A stretch of DNA of 64,000 bases from Symbiodinium kawagutii (GCA_009767595.1 VSDK01017388.1:83400-147399), one strand, 5' to 3'; positions 51,494 through 63,320 are shown, counted from the stretch's first letter. Notes: generated by a model not told the origin, from the sequence alone. Numbers and translations: made by a program.

Positions 51494-52051
51494 CAGCCGC
51501 ACAGTCAAGGTACTTGGCCTGAGACATGCTACAGCCATGCTCAGCGAGAGACAGCGAGCCTTGTCAATCTGACTAGAAAGGACAACAGGCACATGGAGCA
51601 CAAAGAGATGTCTATTCTTCACACGGCTCATCTGCTAACATGGCATCCGCTTCTCCAAGCTTCTAAGTACTGCGAATCTCAGCCACAAAGCCACAGCTGG
51701 AGAAACGCGTCGCTTTGTTCAAGCGTCGCGGGACAAGCAGTGCGCAAAGATTAGCGCAGTCAAGGTACTTGGTGTGAGACATGCTACAGCTGCTATGGCA
51801 AGGTTTTAATGCTGGATGTCATTGGCATTCAGCGAGAGAGAGCGAGCCTTGTCAATCTGACTAGAAAGGACAACAGGCACAGCGAGCACAAAGAGATGTC
51901 TATTCTTCATATGGCTCATCTGCTAACATGGCATCGGCTTCTGCAAGGCAAGCTTCTAAATAGTTACTGCGAATCTCAGCCACAAAGCCAAAGCTGCAGC
52001 ACCGCGGCGCTTTCTTCAAGCGTCGCGTGACAAGCAGGGCGCAAAGATTAG
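51494..52051. repeat. Tandem duplication, about 260 and 298 bp
   Basis: Copies 51494-51753 and 51754-52051 share GCAGTCAAGGTACTTGG, GCGAGCCTTGTCAATCTGAC, AGAGATGTCTATTCTTCA and CAAGCGTCGCG(G/T)GACAAGCAG. Copy 2 carries an extra roughly 30-bp block after GACATGCTACAGC. No coding function was recognised. Confidence 0.9.
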
Positions 52052-52059
52052 GGCAAAGT

Positions 52060-53100
52060 GGTAGTCAAATCAAATCATAACTGCATCAAATTGTTTAGTT
52101 TATAGGGCAATTCTTGTTTGTTCCGCTCTCGGCAAATCAATGTCATAGGCTGGACCGGTGCGCACTGATACTGGCACTGCAAACCAGTTCAGGCGCTGCC
52201 CGAATCTTCGCAGAGATTCCCAGGAGGTGATGTATAAAGATGCTGTGTTCCAGCATGTTCCCGCATGGCGGACAAGTATGTGGCGGAAGAAAGCTGTCCT
52301 TCGCTCTCCAGGGCAATGTCCGTGGCGTATGTTGCCCTCTCTGTGCTTGGTTGCTGAGTGGTCCTGCAAGATCTCGGCAGTTCAATTTCCAGGGTGGAAA
52401 CCAACAAGCTGTGCAAAGATGTGGAAAGATGTGGAAGTCTACTGAAGTCTCATTTTGACAAAAAAAATCTCTGCACGAGGCCGGCAGTTTCGCACAAGAG
52501 CATGCTCACATTGTACACTTTGGATCAAGCATCCTTACGGATTCATTCAAGCTGGCATTTCAGATCATGCACTGGGCGTATCGAAATTCTGAAGTTAGGG
52601 GCACACAAAAATCATCAGCACAAGGTGACAAATTGGTAGAGCCCAAGAGCAAGGCTGATACCAAAAGGCCACAACGCTGCTCTTGGATGAACAGGCGAGG
52701 CCCGCCATCTACAATGGTTGGTTCATGGTGAATTCAGACTGTGCCCATTTATATACATGGGTATTCATGGGTCCAAAATTGTGGTACCCTCAAAACCAAT
52801 GGTTTCCCAGTACAGTGGTCATTTTTTGGTGGGCCCATTGGTTACCCGTCATGGCTTGGCACCCACATCTTCTACACCAGCCAGATGTTGTTCTACCCAC
52901 CATCAGCTGTGACACCCCAAAAAATGATCAGGCAGCGCCTGCAGAAAGGGATTCCAAAGCGCAAGCAACGCACTTGGCACAGAAGCAGCCAGAGTTTCCT
53001 CATGCTATGCAGTTTAACCCTGTTCACCCCAATAGCTTTGCATAGCTTCCCTCGAGAATTTCTATGACCTGCTTCCAGTTGATCAAGGGGCAAGGGTGAG
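52060..53100. other. No secure gene
   Basis: Long overlapping ORFs on both strands at 52.1-52.45 kb (for example minus 52100-52369) without family resemblance. 52.7-52.85 kb holds rearranged family A-like pieces (GTGGTACCCTCAAAACC, GGTTTCCC). Confidence 0.35.
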
Positions 53101-53107
53101 AAATGCA

Positions 53108-53203
53108 AGATATGTGTGGGGTTCTCAAGTGATAAGGGTATCCCCAAATCATTCATAAAACCACCATGTTTTGTTTTCCCAAACTGGTTTGAAAAAGGCC
53201 CAT
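53108..53203. repeat. Family A-like element (diverged)
   Basis: GGTTCTCAAGTGATAAGGGTA at the left and CCAAACTGGTTTGAAAAAGG at the right. Confidence 0.55.
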
Positions 53204-53209
53204 ATTAGT

Positions 53210-54120
53210 TCCTATCAATAACAAGGGCACCCGGCCCAGCGGCTGCCATACCAGCAATGACAATGACTGTGCCTGGTAATGTTCCAAGCTGTTGCAAGTT
53301 CCAGTATTCCAACTATTGCTTAGCATTATTCCAAGTTCTATGGTTTGCCAGTAGCATTGGAAAATTCTGATGTTTGCTAGTGTTCATTTGTTTGAATGTT
53401 CTTGAGCTTTTTGTTCAACCCTCACAGTAGCAAGGCGCCTCAAAAGAAAAAACATGGAGAGAAAAGAGGAAAAGAAAAAAACAACCCGTGGGCTATGCAG
53501 CTTCCTCACAACGGCTTGAAAATGAAACAAAATCAAAGATTTCTGCAAAAAAACAAGCAGGTGATAGCCCGTGCACAGAATCAGAAACTGCCAGAAGCAA
53601 GGTTCATCTCAATCTGGACATGGCACCGCATCCTGACGATTACCAAAGTCAGACAATGTCGTAAATCAATAACTTGCCCTCAAAAGAAGTGTCCAGTTCG
53701 TCGTCAGTACTGCTCCCCCGCAAGGTCAATGTCAACAATTTGCCAAATCGTGGTGAATGATACGATGCACATATACTGTGTGTGTGTGTCTATTTATTCG
53801 TGTATAGATTTATTTATTCAGATTCATATCCACGTGTATGCATGTAATAATGTCTCTTAATGTATTTATTTATTTCTTCAAATCAAAAAGTCTACGTACA
53901 CATAGATTTTGGCAAATGTAAATGCAACAAGACACGGGGCCGACCTCCTTTGAGCTCTGCCTAAGAGGCTCCAAGCTCGTAAAAGAATTCCGAATTATTC
54001 CCCGAAGCTTTCTCGAATCCTTTCTCAACTCATGGGATCGAGAATGAGCTCACAGGCTCCAGGATCGAAATCACTGGGATCACGGTGATGGCAAGCTGTC
54101 ACTATGATGAAAAGAGTTCT
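53210..54120. other. No secure gene
   Basis: A plus-strand ORF at 53396-53860 is Lys/Arg/Gln-rich and runs into GTGTGTGTC and TTTATTTATT microsatellites. I do not consider it a gene. Confidence 0.4.
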
Positions 54121-54122
54121 TA

Positions 54123-54300
54123 AATCTCACACGCGGACGAACGCCCCAGTTGGCCAGCACGGCCAACGGCCCACGTTCACGATTTCGAAATGCGCTGTGC
54201 GACAGCAAAAAGTTTGGAAGTTGCCAATGGGCGTTGACGGGTTTCCAACGGCACGAAGTGTGGCGTCACATGTTTCAATGAGAAATTTCTCAAGTTGAGC
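54123..54300 (-). CDS. Candidate exon, unidentified
   Basis: The minus strand reads LEKFLIETCDATLRAVGNPS, then TPIGNFQTFCCRTAHFEIVN and VGRWPCWPTGAFVRV, with a possible GTGTGAG donor at the 3' end. Cys/Trp-containing and clearly protein-like. A plus-strand ORF overlaps. Confidence 0.45.
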
Positions 54301-54606
54301 TATCTTTAGTTTACAATGTTGATCAACTCGTTACACAACTGTGTAAGTCGATACAACTGATCTTGAAGTATTCACAACACATTCAAAAAGTCAATAACCA
54401 TTCATGAACTCAATTCAAATTCACAAACAAATGTACTTAGATAAACCTAAGTAAACAAGGATAGTCAAATAGCGTATAGAAGTAAAGTTTCAACAAAACT
54501 ACACCTTGTACATCAAAAGTTCAATCATGTTGAATATACATATGAATATATATATATATATTTTTACATTAATATATATTTATGTAATTATATATATTTA
54601 TATACT

Positions 54607-54790
54607 GACTTCCAATGATCTTCTCAACGTTTCACCCGCGACTCCCTTCAGGCAGCCGGGGCAGCTCTGTGCAGGACGCACTGAGCCCCGCGACGAAGCT
54701 ACTGCAGGCCGATCAGATCGGCTTGATCGTTGGATCTCCTCATCGGGGAGTTTCTCGAGATTGTACCGCGCCTCACAAGCCGCCAAGGGA
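54607..54790 (-). CDS. Candidate exon, unidentified
   Basis: The minus strand reads AACEARYNLEKLPDEEIQRS, then SRSDRPAVASSRGSVRPAQS and CPGCLKGVAGETLRRSLE. GC-rich island in AT-rich DNA; the helical charged start suggests protein. Boundaries are unresolved. Confidence 0.4.
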
Positions 54791-54864
54791 GTGATATGAC
54801 TTCAATATGCCAAGGGTTAGCAGTGATATGTACGTTTTAACCATGTTCAATGGTCCATCATCAT

Positions 54865-55105
54865 TCGTCATCATTTTCATCGTTCATCATCATTCATCAT
54901 CATTCGTCATCATTTATCATCGTTCGTCATCATCTATCATCATTCATCATCATTCGTCATCATTTATCATCGTTCGTCATCATCTATCATCATTCATCAT
55001 CATTCGTCATCATTTATCATCGTTCGTCATCATCTATCATCATTCATCATCATTCGTCATCATTTATCATCGTTCGTCATCATTCATCATCATTCATCAT
55101 CTCTC
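54865..55105. repeat. 50-bp higher-order tandem repeat of 10-bp TTCATCATCA-type units
   Basis: Five 10-bp submotifs (TTCGTCATCA, TTTATCATCG, TTCGTCATCA, TCTATCATCA, TTCATCATCA) recur in order with a 50-bp period, about four copies. ORFs through it are Ser/Ile/His-rich artefacts. Confidence 0.93.
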
Positions 55106-55109
55106 ATAA

Positions 55110-56780
55110 TGTCATGATAGTGTAATCAGAACATAATCATTGAACACATCCATCCACACCTTCTTATACATTCACTCTATCCACCCCCTAGACCCTGCTG
55201 ATGTAGCTTTCATAACTCAATCTGCATCACAACTACGATCATAAGCGACCTCCATGTACCACATCAATCTCTACACATGGCCATCTCCAGCTGCGCCCCT
55301 TCCTATGTCCAAGCAGCTCAGTGGAACCGCGCCGTTGATGGGTTGCCTGGTCCGCAAGGTCCTGGGAAAGAAGCAACCTCGGAATCTCGCGCTAACTCGA
55401 ACCTGCCCTCCTTGACTCGAACCTGTCATGCTAGAAACTTTGCACTCCAAGCCTTGAACACGAACTCTGTTGGGACATGGTTTTTGCTTGCAAGTTTGTT
55501 TTTGCATCAAATCCTCATACTGAGACTCCATTTGACATGTTTTGACATGGTACTTAGATGTATGTATTTAGTATTTTTGTCCTCGTGGCCCGAGGCGGGG
55601 AACAACTCTTAGTAATCATATTTTGAGGTTGTCGAGTTCAACTTTCTTCCCACGGGTTCGGAGCTCGAACTTTCCTTTGCCCGGCCCTATCTGTGCGGGT
55701 TGGGAGCTCAAACGTTCATACTTTTTTGGCGCGCTGCAGCATGCTTGCAACCATTCCCAAACTTAGAGGTGCTATTTTGTCGGAGCTGTGGCAACAGCAT
55801 GACACTTTGCATGATGAGCACATCAAATCTCTACTAGTGGTTCTAGTGCATGCGACATGATACGGCCAGGAAATTAGCCGTAAAGCAAAAAAGCAGAGAA
55901 TGCGAAAATTACACCAGCATAGACCCCAGATAGCGGGCGCTTTGCGCACAAAGATTTGCAGGGTGTGTAATTACCATAAACCTGTGTTTTGAGTTGCATG
56001 GCTTGTCTACAATGATATTTTCATAGATCTTAGGCTGTGTATTTTTATCCACAGCCACAAGGGAGACAAAAGGAGACAAAGGGGAGACAAAGGGGAGACA
56101 AAGGCGAGACAAAGGGAGACAAGCATGAGCAGCGGCAGAGCAGTGGCAAACAAAGCGCCGATCCAGAGCCACAAGGAAAAACAAAGGGGAGACAAAGGGA
56201 GGCAAGCACGAGCAGCACCAGAGCAGCGGCAAAAAAAACGCCGATTCGAGGCCCTACCATAGAGAAGTAAGAACCCCTCATAGCTTGTCAGCTATCTGGG
56301 GAAAAAACAGAAGCCAAAGACAGAAGCAAGGTCCTTCTCGCATTTGGAAAACTCGAGTGGGCCAAATGGCCGTAGACTTACCGGCAAAGGTCCTGGTTTC
56401 CCCCAACACCCTCACACATCCCAACAGGTGCGAACGTGGAAAAAATCCAAAGTTGCCTGAGTGATTCTAGTCAAAACATTGGCTGCAGCACTGAACAATT
56501 TTTCCATCTTCCAATATCCATGTTCTTGGGATTCTTGCGATGATTTTTTGCTTCGATAAATCCTTCTGTCTCTACTTCTTCATGCTTCTTTTCTTATTGA
56601 CTTTTCAGCGCTTGAAATGATAAAGCTTGAAAGCAAATAAATCAATGATGAAATCAACGAAGATTCAGAAGCTTGAAATCAACTCATGAAATAAGATTAT
56701 GAAGATTGAAAAAAAAAAAACATAAACTCATGAGATCATAATCTTCATAATCTTCATTGCATCCTTTTGTTCGGGTCCAC
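55110..56780. other. No secure gene
   Basis: A plus ORF at 55277-55612 (MAISSCAPSYVQAAQW...) lacks family resemblance. A GGGGAGACAAA repeat (56060-56125, partly again at 56165-56215) makes Lys/Gly/Asp-rich ORFs. AT-rich after 56.5 kb. Confidence 0.4.
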
Positions 56781-56787
56781 CAGGAGA

Positions 56788-56905
56788 TCACCTGACCTTC
56801 CACAGCCATCGCCAAGTCACAGGGGACATCGGCCCGATGCTGCCAGGCTCACCGTACAGACTCACGATCTGAAAATCGGAGCCGAGAAGTCGTGGGAGTT
56901 GTGAA
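56788..56905 (-). CDS. Candidate terminal exon, unidentified
   Basis: The minus strand reads QLPRLLGSDFQIVSLYGEPG then SIGPMSPVTWRWLWKVR-stop (TGA at 56788-56790). Hydrophobic/aromatic, and other frames are interrupted. It is followed on the right by a family B element. Confidence 0.45.
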
Positions 56906-56928
56906 AATCAAAGGTCTGGTGAGATCTG

Positions 56929-57042
56929 GCTGTGGGTCAAAACCCTGTACCCCTGGTTCCCCATCATTAACCATTGTTTTCCCTATAGTTTGTTGGGTAT
57001 TAACCACTATTATTGGTTGGTTAATATTGACCCACAGCCATC
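56929..57042. repeat. Family B TIR element
   Basis: TGGCTGTGGGTCAAAACCCTG at the left and ATATTGACCCACAGCCA at the right, with internal CATCATTAACCATTGTTTTCC. The termini are perfect over the first 13 bp. Confidence 0.88.
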
Positions 57043-57224
57043 CGTGAAATTGACTGTTCAGTAGTCAAGTTCATCTATAGATGATGTTCAGTACTTCATC
57101 TAGATGAATCATGATGAACCTGGTCGAGTTGTGACACGTCGGAGCCTTGATGTGACTTGAAGCTTCCAATTGGTTTCTGTCAATGAAGTTCCATGTGCAA
57201 CGGTGACAGCCTAGGCTGATCCTA

Positions 57225-57460
57225 GGCTAAGCGTCCGATGTTGGCACCTCGCCTGGGCCAGGCGATTCCCTTCGGTGTTCGTTGGGTACCTCCCAAGCGA
57301 ACCAGCGAACCCACTCGGTGAAACACAGGGCGAGACGCCGCAGCAACACCGCAGGAGCACGGTCTGGTGCCTTCCTCTGGCAGCCAATGGCCCCCGGGGC
57401 TTTCGGCCTTGACCTCCGCGGTGTGAAATCTCCGATGTCCCCCGCTTCCCAAGTTGTCCC
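57225..57460 (-). CDS. Candidate terminal exon, unidentified
   Basis: GC-rich island open in three minus frames. The most protein-like reads RAPAVLLRRLALCFTEWVRW, then FAWEVPNEHRRESPGPGEVP and TSDA-stop. Splice borders are unresolved. Confidence 0.35.
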
Positions 57461-57559
57461 CCCAAGAGCTTTGAGTTATTAGGTAAACATGATATGCAAA
57501 AAAGATGAATTTGAACCATCAAGACATTTCAAAAGATAAAATCACAACAGGCAAAAAAC

Positions 57560-57775
57560 AAAATTTCCACAACTTGTCAGACCCTTCCAAGTCGCTGGGA
57601 GGATCTCCCTCGCGGCCGTTCCCAACCACCGGGGCCCGCCAGCGCCTGGGGCGTCCGCTCAGAACGATCCGCGGTCGAAGAGCGCTCCGCAGTGGTCGAA
57701 GCTGAGGCGCTAGAAGAGCTCGCTTGCCAGCCATCCTGGTGCCATGGCTCGAACCCGTGGTGCTCGTCATGGTGC
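57560..57775 (-). CDS. GC-rich island, possible exon, unidentified
   Basis: Two minus-strand frames are open, one Ser/Ala-rich (SSSSASASTTAERSS), the other Arg/Pro-rich. No family is recognised and the frame is uncertain. Confidence 0.3.
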
Positions 57776-57820
57776 ATGATGACTGGTGGGTGGTTCATGG
57801 CTAATCGGACATGATGACTG

Positions 57821-57930
57821 GTGGGTGGTTGAACACCAGCCCGTCAGGAAAAAGATGCGCGAGTCAACCGACCAATGGTCAAAAGCTAGTAGGGAAAATA
57901 AAAATGTGAAGCAAACCACCAAACAGCTAG
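57821..57930. repeat. Family C TIR element (diverged)
   Basis: TGGTGGGTGGTTGAACACCAG at the left, GAGTCAACCGACCAATGG, AGTAGGGAAAATAAAAATG and GCAAACCACCAAACAGC at the right. Confidence 0.7.
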
Positions 57931-58017
57931 TTGCCTAACCACTATTGTTGCTTATAATCCCTTCTATTAACTATGATTAATGGCTAAAAAGCACCAACCA
58001 AATGAGCATGTTTAGTT

Positions 58018-58118
58018 CCACATCGCTGCCCTGATCCCGTTCCTCAACGGGAAGTTGCTGACACGCGACCGGGAGCGGTGGATTCAACGCAGCCCTGACC
58101 TGGCTCGTCGAAGGTGAT
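58018..58118 (+). CDS. Candidate exon, strand uncertain
   Basis: The plus strand reads FHIAALIPFLNGKLLTRDRE then RWIQRSPDLARRR. The minus strand is less protein-like but partly open. If real on the plus strand it would lie near a change in coding direction. Confidence 0.3.
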
Positions 58119-58174
58119 CTCAACCAGTTGGACAATGTCAACCCTGCATGAAGCTAAACCCCACTTACGCTGAT

Positions 58175-58600
58175 GCGTGGGGGGTGGCTACCAAATTCGG
58201 CAAATGTTAAGCCATGCCAAGTTAAGGGGGTGGCCCCCAAGTTCGCCAAATGCTAAGCCATGGTACATGTTAATAACCTTTTGGTATTCATTAAGCCAAG
58301 GGGTTTGCACTACTGATGAGTCTGATGAGGTTATTCAGCACCACCCGTTGCCCGCGAAAAGAATCAGAACCAGTTTCAAAACGTTTCCATCCCCTTTCAG
58401 CCCTTCACTGGCTGAGCCCGCAGGAGTTGTGAATCAGCCGCTATGTGCCAATTGAACTATAGCCTTTTTTGGCAAGGTACCCCTACGCTTCCACTTACCC
58501 TTGTAGTGGGTACTGTAACCAGCTGGTTTCTGCCATTGTTGTCTGGGGGTGGTTACCTACTACAGGCTATAGTAATGGTAAGTGGAAGCATAGGGCACGA
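58175..58600. repeat. Nested palindromic repeat region
   Basis: Two copies of CCAA(A/G)TTCG(G/C)CAAATG(T/C)TAAGCCATG (58192-58262). Then an inverted pair ACTATAGCCT...GGTACCCCTACGCTTCCACT (58456 on) and AGGCTATAGTAATGGTAAGTGG...AGCATAGGG (58563-58595). It looks like a further TIR element class. Confidence 0.5.
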
Positions 58601-58859
58601 ATCACAACTGATTGTTGTTGCTCTATGCCATCATAGCCATCATCACCATACGCCTCACGAGCCCGAAAACAACCATTTGGTTAGGCCACTCCTGGTACCA
58701 GTAGCTCCTTAGCTCCCCCTGTAAACCAGAGCGGGATATCCCTGGCTCCCAGCTGCCCCAACACCCAAAAAGAGCCAACCACTTCGCTGCTTCGCTGCGG
58801 CGGCCACGAACTGAATCAAGCAAGGCACGTCAGCTGCAGTGGTGAACCTGCAGCGGATG

Positions 58860-59260
58860 GTGACTCATGATGGCCAATGATGAATAATGATGGTCCATGA
58901 TGGCTCATGTTGCGCTTTGCAGGCTGGTTGTTGTTCATCCAATGACGGTGAGTTGGATGACTCATGATGGTGAGTTGGATGGCTCATGATGGTGAGTTGA
59001 TGGTTCATGATGGTGACCGATGCAACGGCGGGACGGCTGGCATTGCTGGTGGCTTCAACGGCTGGTCGTCGCAACGGCGGACCCGCCGTTGAGGGCATCC
59101 CACCGCGCCTGAATTTCTGCAGCGTCTCTTTCTGATTTCGATGACCTCCAGATCCACGCAGTGACCCAGAAAGTTTGAGGGTGAAAACCACTCCACTGAC
59201 TCCAATGATAATGGTTCTATATATATGTATATAGAGAGAGAGAGAGAGAGAGATCCACAC
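58860..59260. other. No secure gene; repeats
   Basis: ATGATGGTGAGTTGGATGGC repeats (58940-59010), a GC island at 59020-59110 open on both strands, and (AG)n at 59233-59252. Confidence 0.45.
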
Positions 59261-59519
59261 GGGTCAATGACGGTTGCTCATGATTCTTGCTCATGGTTTC
59301 ATCTGGAGCCTACTTTAATGAGAATCACTTGCGAATCGCCGTTGAGACCATTGGTAAAACCCTGCAGCATGGCTCTTGTTCAGACGGGCTCGCGACTTGG
59401 ACACAAGAGCCACACTCAGACAGACTTTCACTTCGTCTGGTCCAATGCGAATGGTTGTTGGTTGTGACTAGTCCTTCGGCAAAGTTAAAGAATCTTGACA
59501 GGCAAAAGCAGTTTGAAAA

Positions 59520-60300
59520 CACTATCTGAAAGCGCTTACGATGCAGTCATGGATGACCGATGAGACGGGCCCAAGAGAAACAGGTATCTTCGGTCGCAAC
59601 CGGACACTACCTGGCCCCCGGACTTGTATGGTGGCAACAACCGCAAGATCGACCAAAGTGGCAACGGCCACATAGCACGAAGAAAATGCACGGAGTGCCT
59701 CGGTGCGAGGACGGTGCCAAACAAGTACCGCAGGTGACAACTCGGAGGGAAGGCACCGCCTTTTTTTTGCTGGGGCATCACTGTGGGTTCGCCCTACCAC
59801 CACCTTTGTACGCAGTGAAATCATGATCGCCATGTCGTTGGACCTGGGCTCTCGACAAGTTCCCTTGCCATGAATGCGACTTTGGACCGTGGGCTTCTCC
59901 CTGCAGCGCGGGAGCCCAGGCGCAATGCAACTCCCTGCGGCAGAAAATTTGGATGCGCCTCAATGCCCAGTGGTTCGGCCTCGCCAGGAGATACATGTGT
60001 GGTGCTTGGCGAACCGCACAGAACTGCACATAGCATGTCACGTGGAATGATTGAATTCCTTTCGTGCCACGGCTGGCCCAAAAAAGGAGAATGATCCCAG
60101 AAATGATCTTTTTTTCGGACGCAAGCATGGCAATTCGATAGGCAGCCACCTTTCCAGCGTCGCGCTTCCTGTGGCTCGCACTGTGCCAGGGCCAAGGAAA
60201 TCATCTGTTCTGGACTCGTTTCAGGAAACTCCTGAGCCGCCGCAACGCAGGCGTCCTGTGCTACGCGCGAGATGTTGAACTCGCCCAGCGCTCCTCTAAG
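59520..60300. other. Ambiguous coding region
   Basis: Overlapping ORFs on both strands (minus 59821-60204, plus 59560-59826 and 59870-60094) with moderate GC and no family resemblance. The strand cannot be decided by eye. Confidence 0.35.
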
Positions 60301-60374
60301 AGCTCCTCGTCGCTACCAGTCACACCGAGAGCCTGCTGAATCGGTGGATTTCTTTCATCTGAGACAATGATAGC

Positions 60375-60460
60375 TGTAGTTAATGGTTCTATAGCTGGTG
60401 AATAGCCGGTTAATAGCTGGTTAATAGCCGGTTAATAGCTGGTTAATAGTGAATAATAAG
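60375..60460. repeat. AGCTGGTTAATAGCCGGTTAAT repeat
   Basis: About five alternating copies of TAGC(T/C)GGTTAA. Confidence 0.85.
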
Positions 60461-60519
60461 CAACAAAAATTGGCTATAATGGGTGAAAAAAATGAACTTT
60501 GAGATGCAAAATACTCTGT

Positions 60520-60590
60520 TGAACTTTGTGTCAAAATACTCTGTTGATGTTTAGATGCAAAAAAATGTATATCTTGACACAAAGTTCGAT
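60520..60590. repeat. Inverted repeat GAACTTTGTGTCAA / TTGACACAAAGTTC
   Basis: 14-bp perfect arms at about 60522-60535 and 60575-60588, beside direct repeats of AAATACTCTGTTGA. Confidence 0.8.
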
Positions 60591-61240
60591 GACCCTCTGA
60601 GCGCCGGACATCCGTGGACACAGGTTGGATCGTGCGTTGGTGTGAAGCAGGCCCTGCGCGGCCGTGCCGAATGGTGTGAGCTTTGGAAACACGGCTGCGC
60701 GTCACGGCACCTTTCAGATCTGGAATCCGTTCAATTCGGTTGATCACAATTCCATCCGCCGCCATCACAGGTATCCTGACGTCGAAAGGGATGGGAAACG
60801 GATAGGGGCCCCAAGGTTGGGCCACATGCGTAGCCACAAGGGTAACACCAAGCCATTCAGAGTGACCCATTGGCCCAGCTCACTTGAAGAAAGTCGCCCT
60901 TAATGCTGTTAGATCTCCGACACTGTCAGCCATGGGGCATCAAAGGACAGATATGCACAGGCTGCGGTGTCCACCCAGCTCGTGATCTCTAATAAACGGC
61001 GCACTGGCATAGATGCAGTCAAGGGCTCGGTGCGGCTTTGGACACGCTGGTACCGTGGCCCCAACGATCCCAGGGTAAAGGACAAGCCACCAGCATCTAA
61101 CAGCCACATCCAGCAGGGGTACGGACAATCTCTAGTGAGGTTCCTGATCCGTGCTGAAAAAAAGAACTGGACTCACTTCAGGACGCAACCCCCCACCTCT
61201 GATTGGGCATCGCGATTGCTAGTGTGGTGATCCCAGGGGA
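60560..61240. other. Ambiguous coding region
   Basis: A minus frame at 60.55-60.87 kb reads PFDVRIPVMAADGIVINRIE, and a plus frame at 60.66-60.90 kb reads GTFQIWNPFNSVDHNSIRRH. Both are protein-like and at most one is real. The same conflict occurs at 60.95-61.2 kb. No family is recognised. Confidence 0.3.
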
Positions 61241-62360
61241 TAGCAGCACCCGCAATTCTCCTGCGCTCTAGAAATCCATCGAGAGAGCTGACTGAGCTGG
61301 ATACAACCTGAGTCGAACGTCCAAGGACATGTTTTTTTCATTTTTTGTGGAGATCCATTTGTTTCTCCATTTTCCACGAATCACGAGGCCACGAGGAAAG
61401 CAGCATCAAGACTCAAGACATCGCAATAAGAAACAATGAGAAAAATATAAGAAATGAAGATGAACTCAGATATCTAAGATCAACTCAGATGACCGATCAA
61501 CATAGATAATCTAAGATCAACATCGAAGATAAACATAGATCAGTAGCTGCAGGTAGTAGAGTCCTCATTCTTCACATCCAACATTGGTTCCCCCAAATGA
61601 TTCGAAAAGATCTATCACATAGATTCCCCTATCATTAACCACTGTTTTCCTTAAGTTATTGCTGGGGTTGTTATCCCCAATCAACTGCTATTGCTGGCTG
61701 TTTCCTTGTTATTGGTGGATGAACTGCAGCTGCCCAACTCGCCAACTCACCTCGCTCGAATCGCCCGAGAAATTCACAACGACCATTGCGCAGCCAAGCT
61801 GCCGGCGGCGACCTCCCATGACTCATCGCAACTGGGGCCCCGGAGCGAGGGGAACCCGAGCTCTCTCGAGGCGAGTTGGGTCAAGCAGTTAACCAACCAA
61901 TAATTGGGGAATACCATGGATTAACAATAGTTAGTAGTGGTTAATAACCAACCAACTAATGGGGGATCATAACCAACAATGGTGAAGCCTAGCTGGTGAA
62001 TGGTTGATAACAGGGGGTTCTTATAGTGGTTAATAATAGGTGATTAAGGGTTAGCCAACCTATGATGGTTAATGATAGGGGGTTAACTAGCTAATGGGGG
62101 ATAATAACCAACAATAATAGGGAAAACAATGGTTAATGGTTAACAATAGGAGTTAGCCAGCAATAATAGGGGAAAATAATCAACAATAGTAAGAGGGGAT
62201 AACAACTAGCAACTAGCTGGTTAATGAGTAATAATAGAGCGTATTAAGTAACAATAGTAGGGGATATATACCAACTATGTCAATGGGTCACTATTAACCA
62301 TCAAAATGGTGGTTTCCATAGGGGTTATGACCATTGATCTTGGTTGAATAGTGGTTACAT
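61240..62360. other. Repeat-dominated, no secure gene
   Basis: Decayed family B halves (CCCCTATCATTAACCACTG at 61625; GGGTCAAGCAGTTAACCAACC at 61867) flank a GC-rich segment (61740-61870). Then GGTTAATAATAGG-type low complexity to 62280. Confidence 0.5.
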
Positions 62361-62365
62361 ATGGC

Positions 62366-62478
62366 TATGGAGTTGGCTCAAAATTATTACCCCCCAAAAT
62401 GAGAAAATATGGCCATTTATAATGGAAATCTATTGTAAACCAGTGGTTTTTTGGGTACCCTATTTTGACCCACAACCA
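62366..62478. repeat. Family B-like element (diverged)
   Basis: GGAGTTGGCTCAAAATTATT at the left and GGGTACCCTATTTTGACCCA at the right, with family A-like GTACCC blocks. Confidence 0.5.
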
Positions 62479-62499
62479 TGTCATAAATGCTGCTCTATG

Positions 62500-62626
62500 G
62501 CTATGGGTCAAGCACTCAACCAACCAATTTCATGGTGGATAATCACCAACCATTTCAAAGGGAAAACAATGGTTAATGATACGGGGACCAAGAGTTAGTA
62601 CGGGGTGAACTGACCCACTGCCATAT
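62500..62626. repeat. Family B TIR element (reverse orientation)
   Basis: TATGGCTATGGGTCAAGCAC at the left and GGTGAACTGACCCACTGCCAT at the right, with internal AAGGGAAAACAATGGTTAAT. Confidence 0.8.
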
Positions 62627-62629
62627 GAA

Positions 62630-63300
62630 TGATGATAATGTGTTCATAAAATGAGAAGAATAAAAATATAACAATATAATGATAACAAAGAATAGATGTG
62701 GAATAATTTTGAAATGGAACAATAGGAAAAAAAATGAATATCAATAACAATCAGGGTTAATAGTGGTTGATACTGGTTCATAAGCTGGTTAATAAGCTGG
62801 TTAAATGATGATTAGCGCTTCTAACTGAATAATGATAATAACAATATTGAATGTTAATGACAACCTTTCTTTCTCTCTCTATTGTATTCGAATAAGGTCG
62901 AATAGCATAATCATAGAATAACATGGAATAAATATTGAATGGATCTATATACTATTCCATTCTATTCTATTGATTTCTATAGCTCTTTTTCAATATATTT
63001 CATTGCTCTTTATTCTTCTTCATCTTCCCTTCTTTTTCCCAAATCTTTCTCTTCCCCGATGCTAGTTATTTATGTTCACCGAGATGTCAGCCAAATCTTG
63101 TAGTCAATGCAATACTTCTTAACAAACATCAAATATCACTATTTACATCCATTCTCTCTCTCTCCCTATGCTATTTGAATCTATTCTAGTTTCTTCCACT
63201 CGATTCTCTTCTACTCTTTTTTCCCGAGATTCTTCAATGATTCCATATTGTTATTCACCCTCTCTTCCTCTTTCACTGCCATCAACTACAAAGCACTGCA
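62630..63300. other. AT-rich tract, no gene seen
   Basis: ATAATGATAATAA low complexity, then a TCTATTCTATTC pyrimidine-rich tract immediately upstream of the 63321 exon. Confidence 0.55.
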
Positions 63301-63320
63301 GCTGGCCTTGTATTGTAGTG

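Noticed and set aside
53396..53860. 154-codon plus-strand ORF
   Set aside because: Basic low-complexity composition running into GTGTGTGT and TTTATTTATT repeats; no domain.
54807..55125. Plus-strand ORFs rich in SSFIIIHHHSS
   Set aside because: Translation of the CATCATTCGT tandem array.
56037..56270. Gly/Asp/Lys/Glu/Thr repeat ORF (RQKETKGRQRGDKGETK)
   Set aside because: Follows the GGGGAGACAAA tandem repeat; no start context or splice support.
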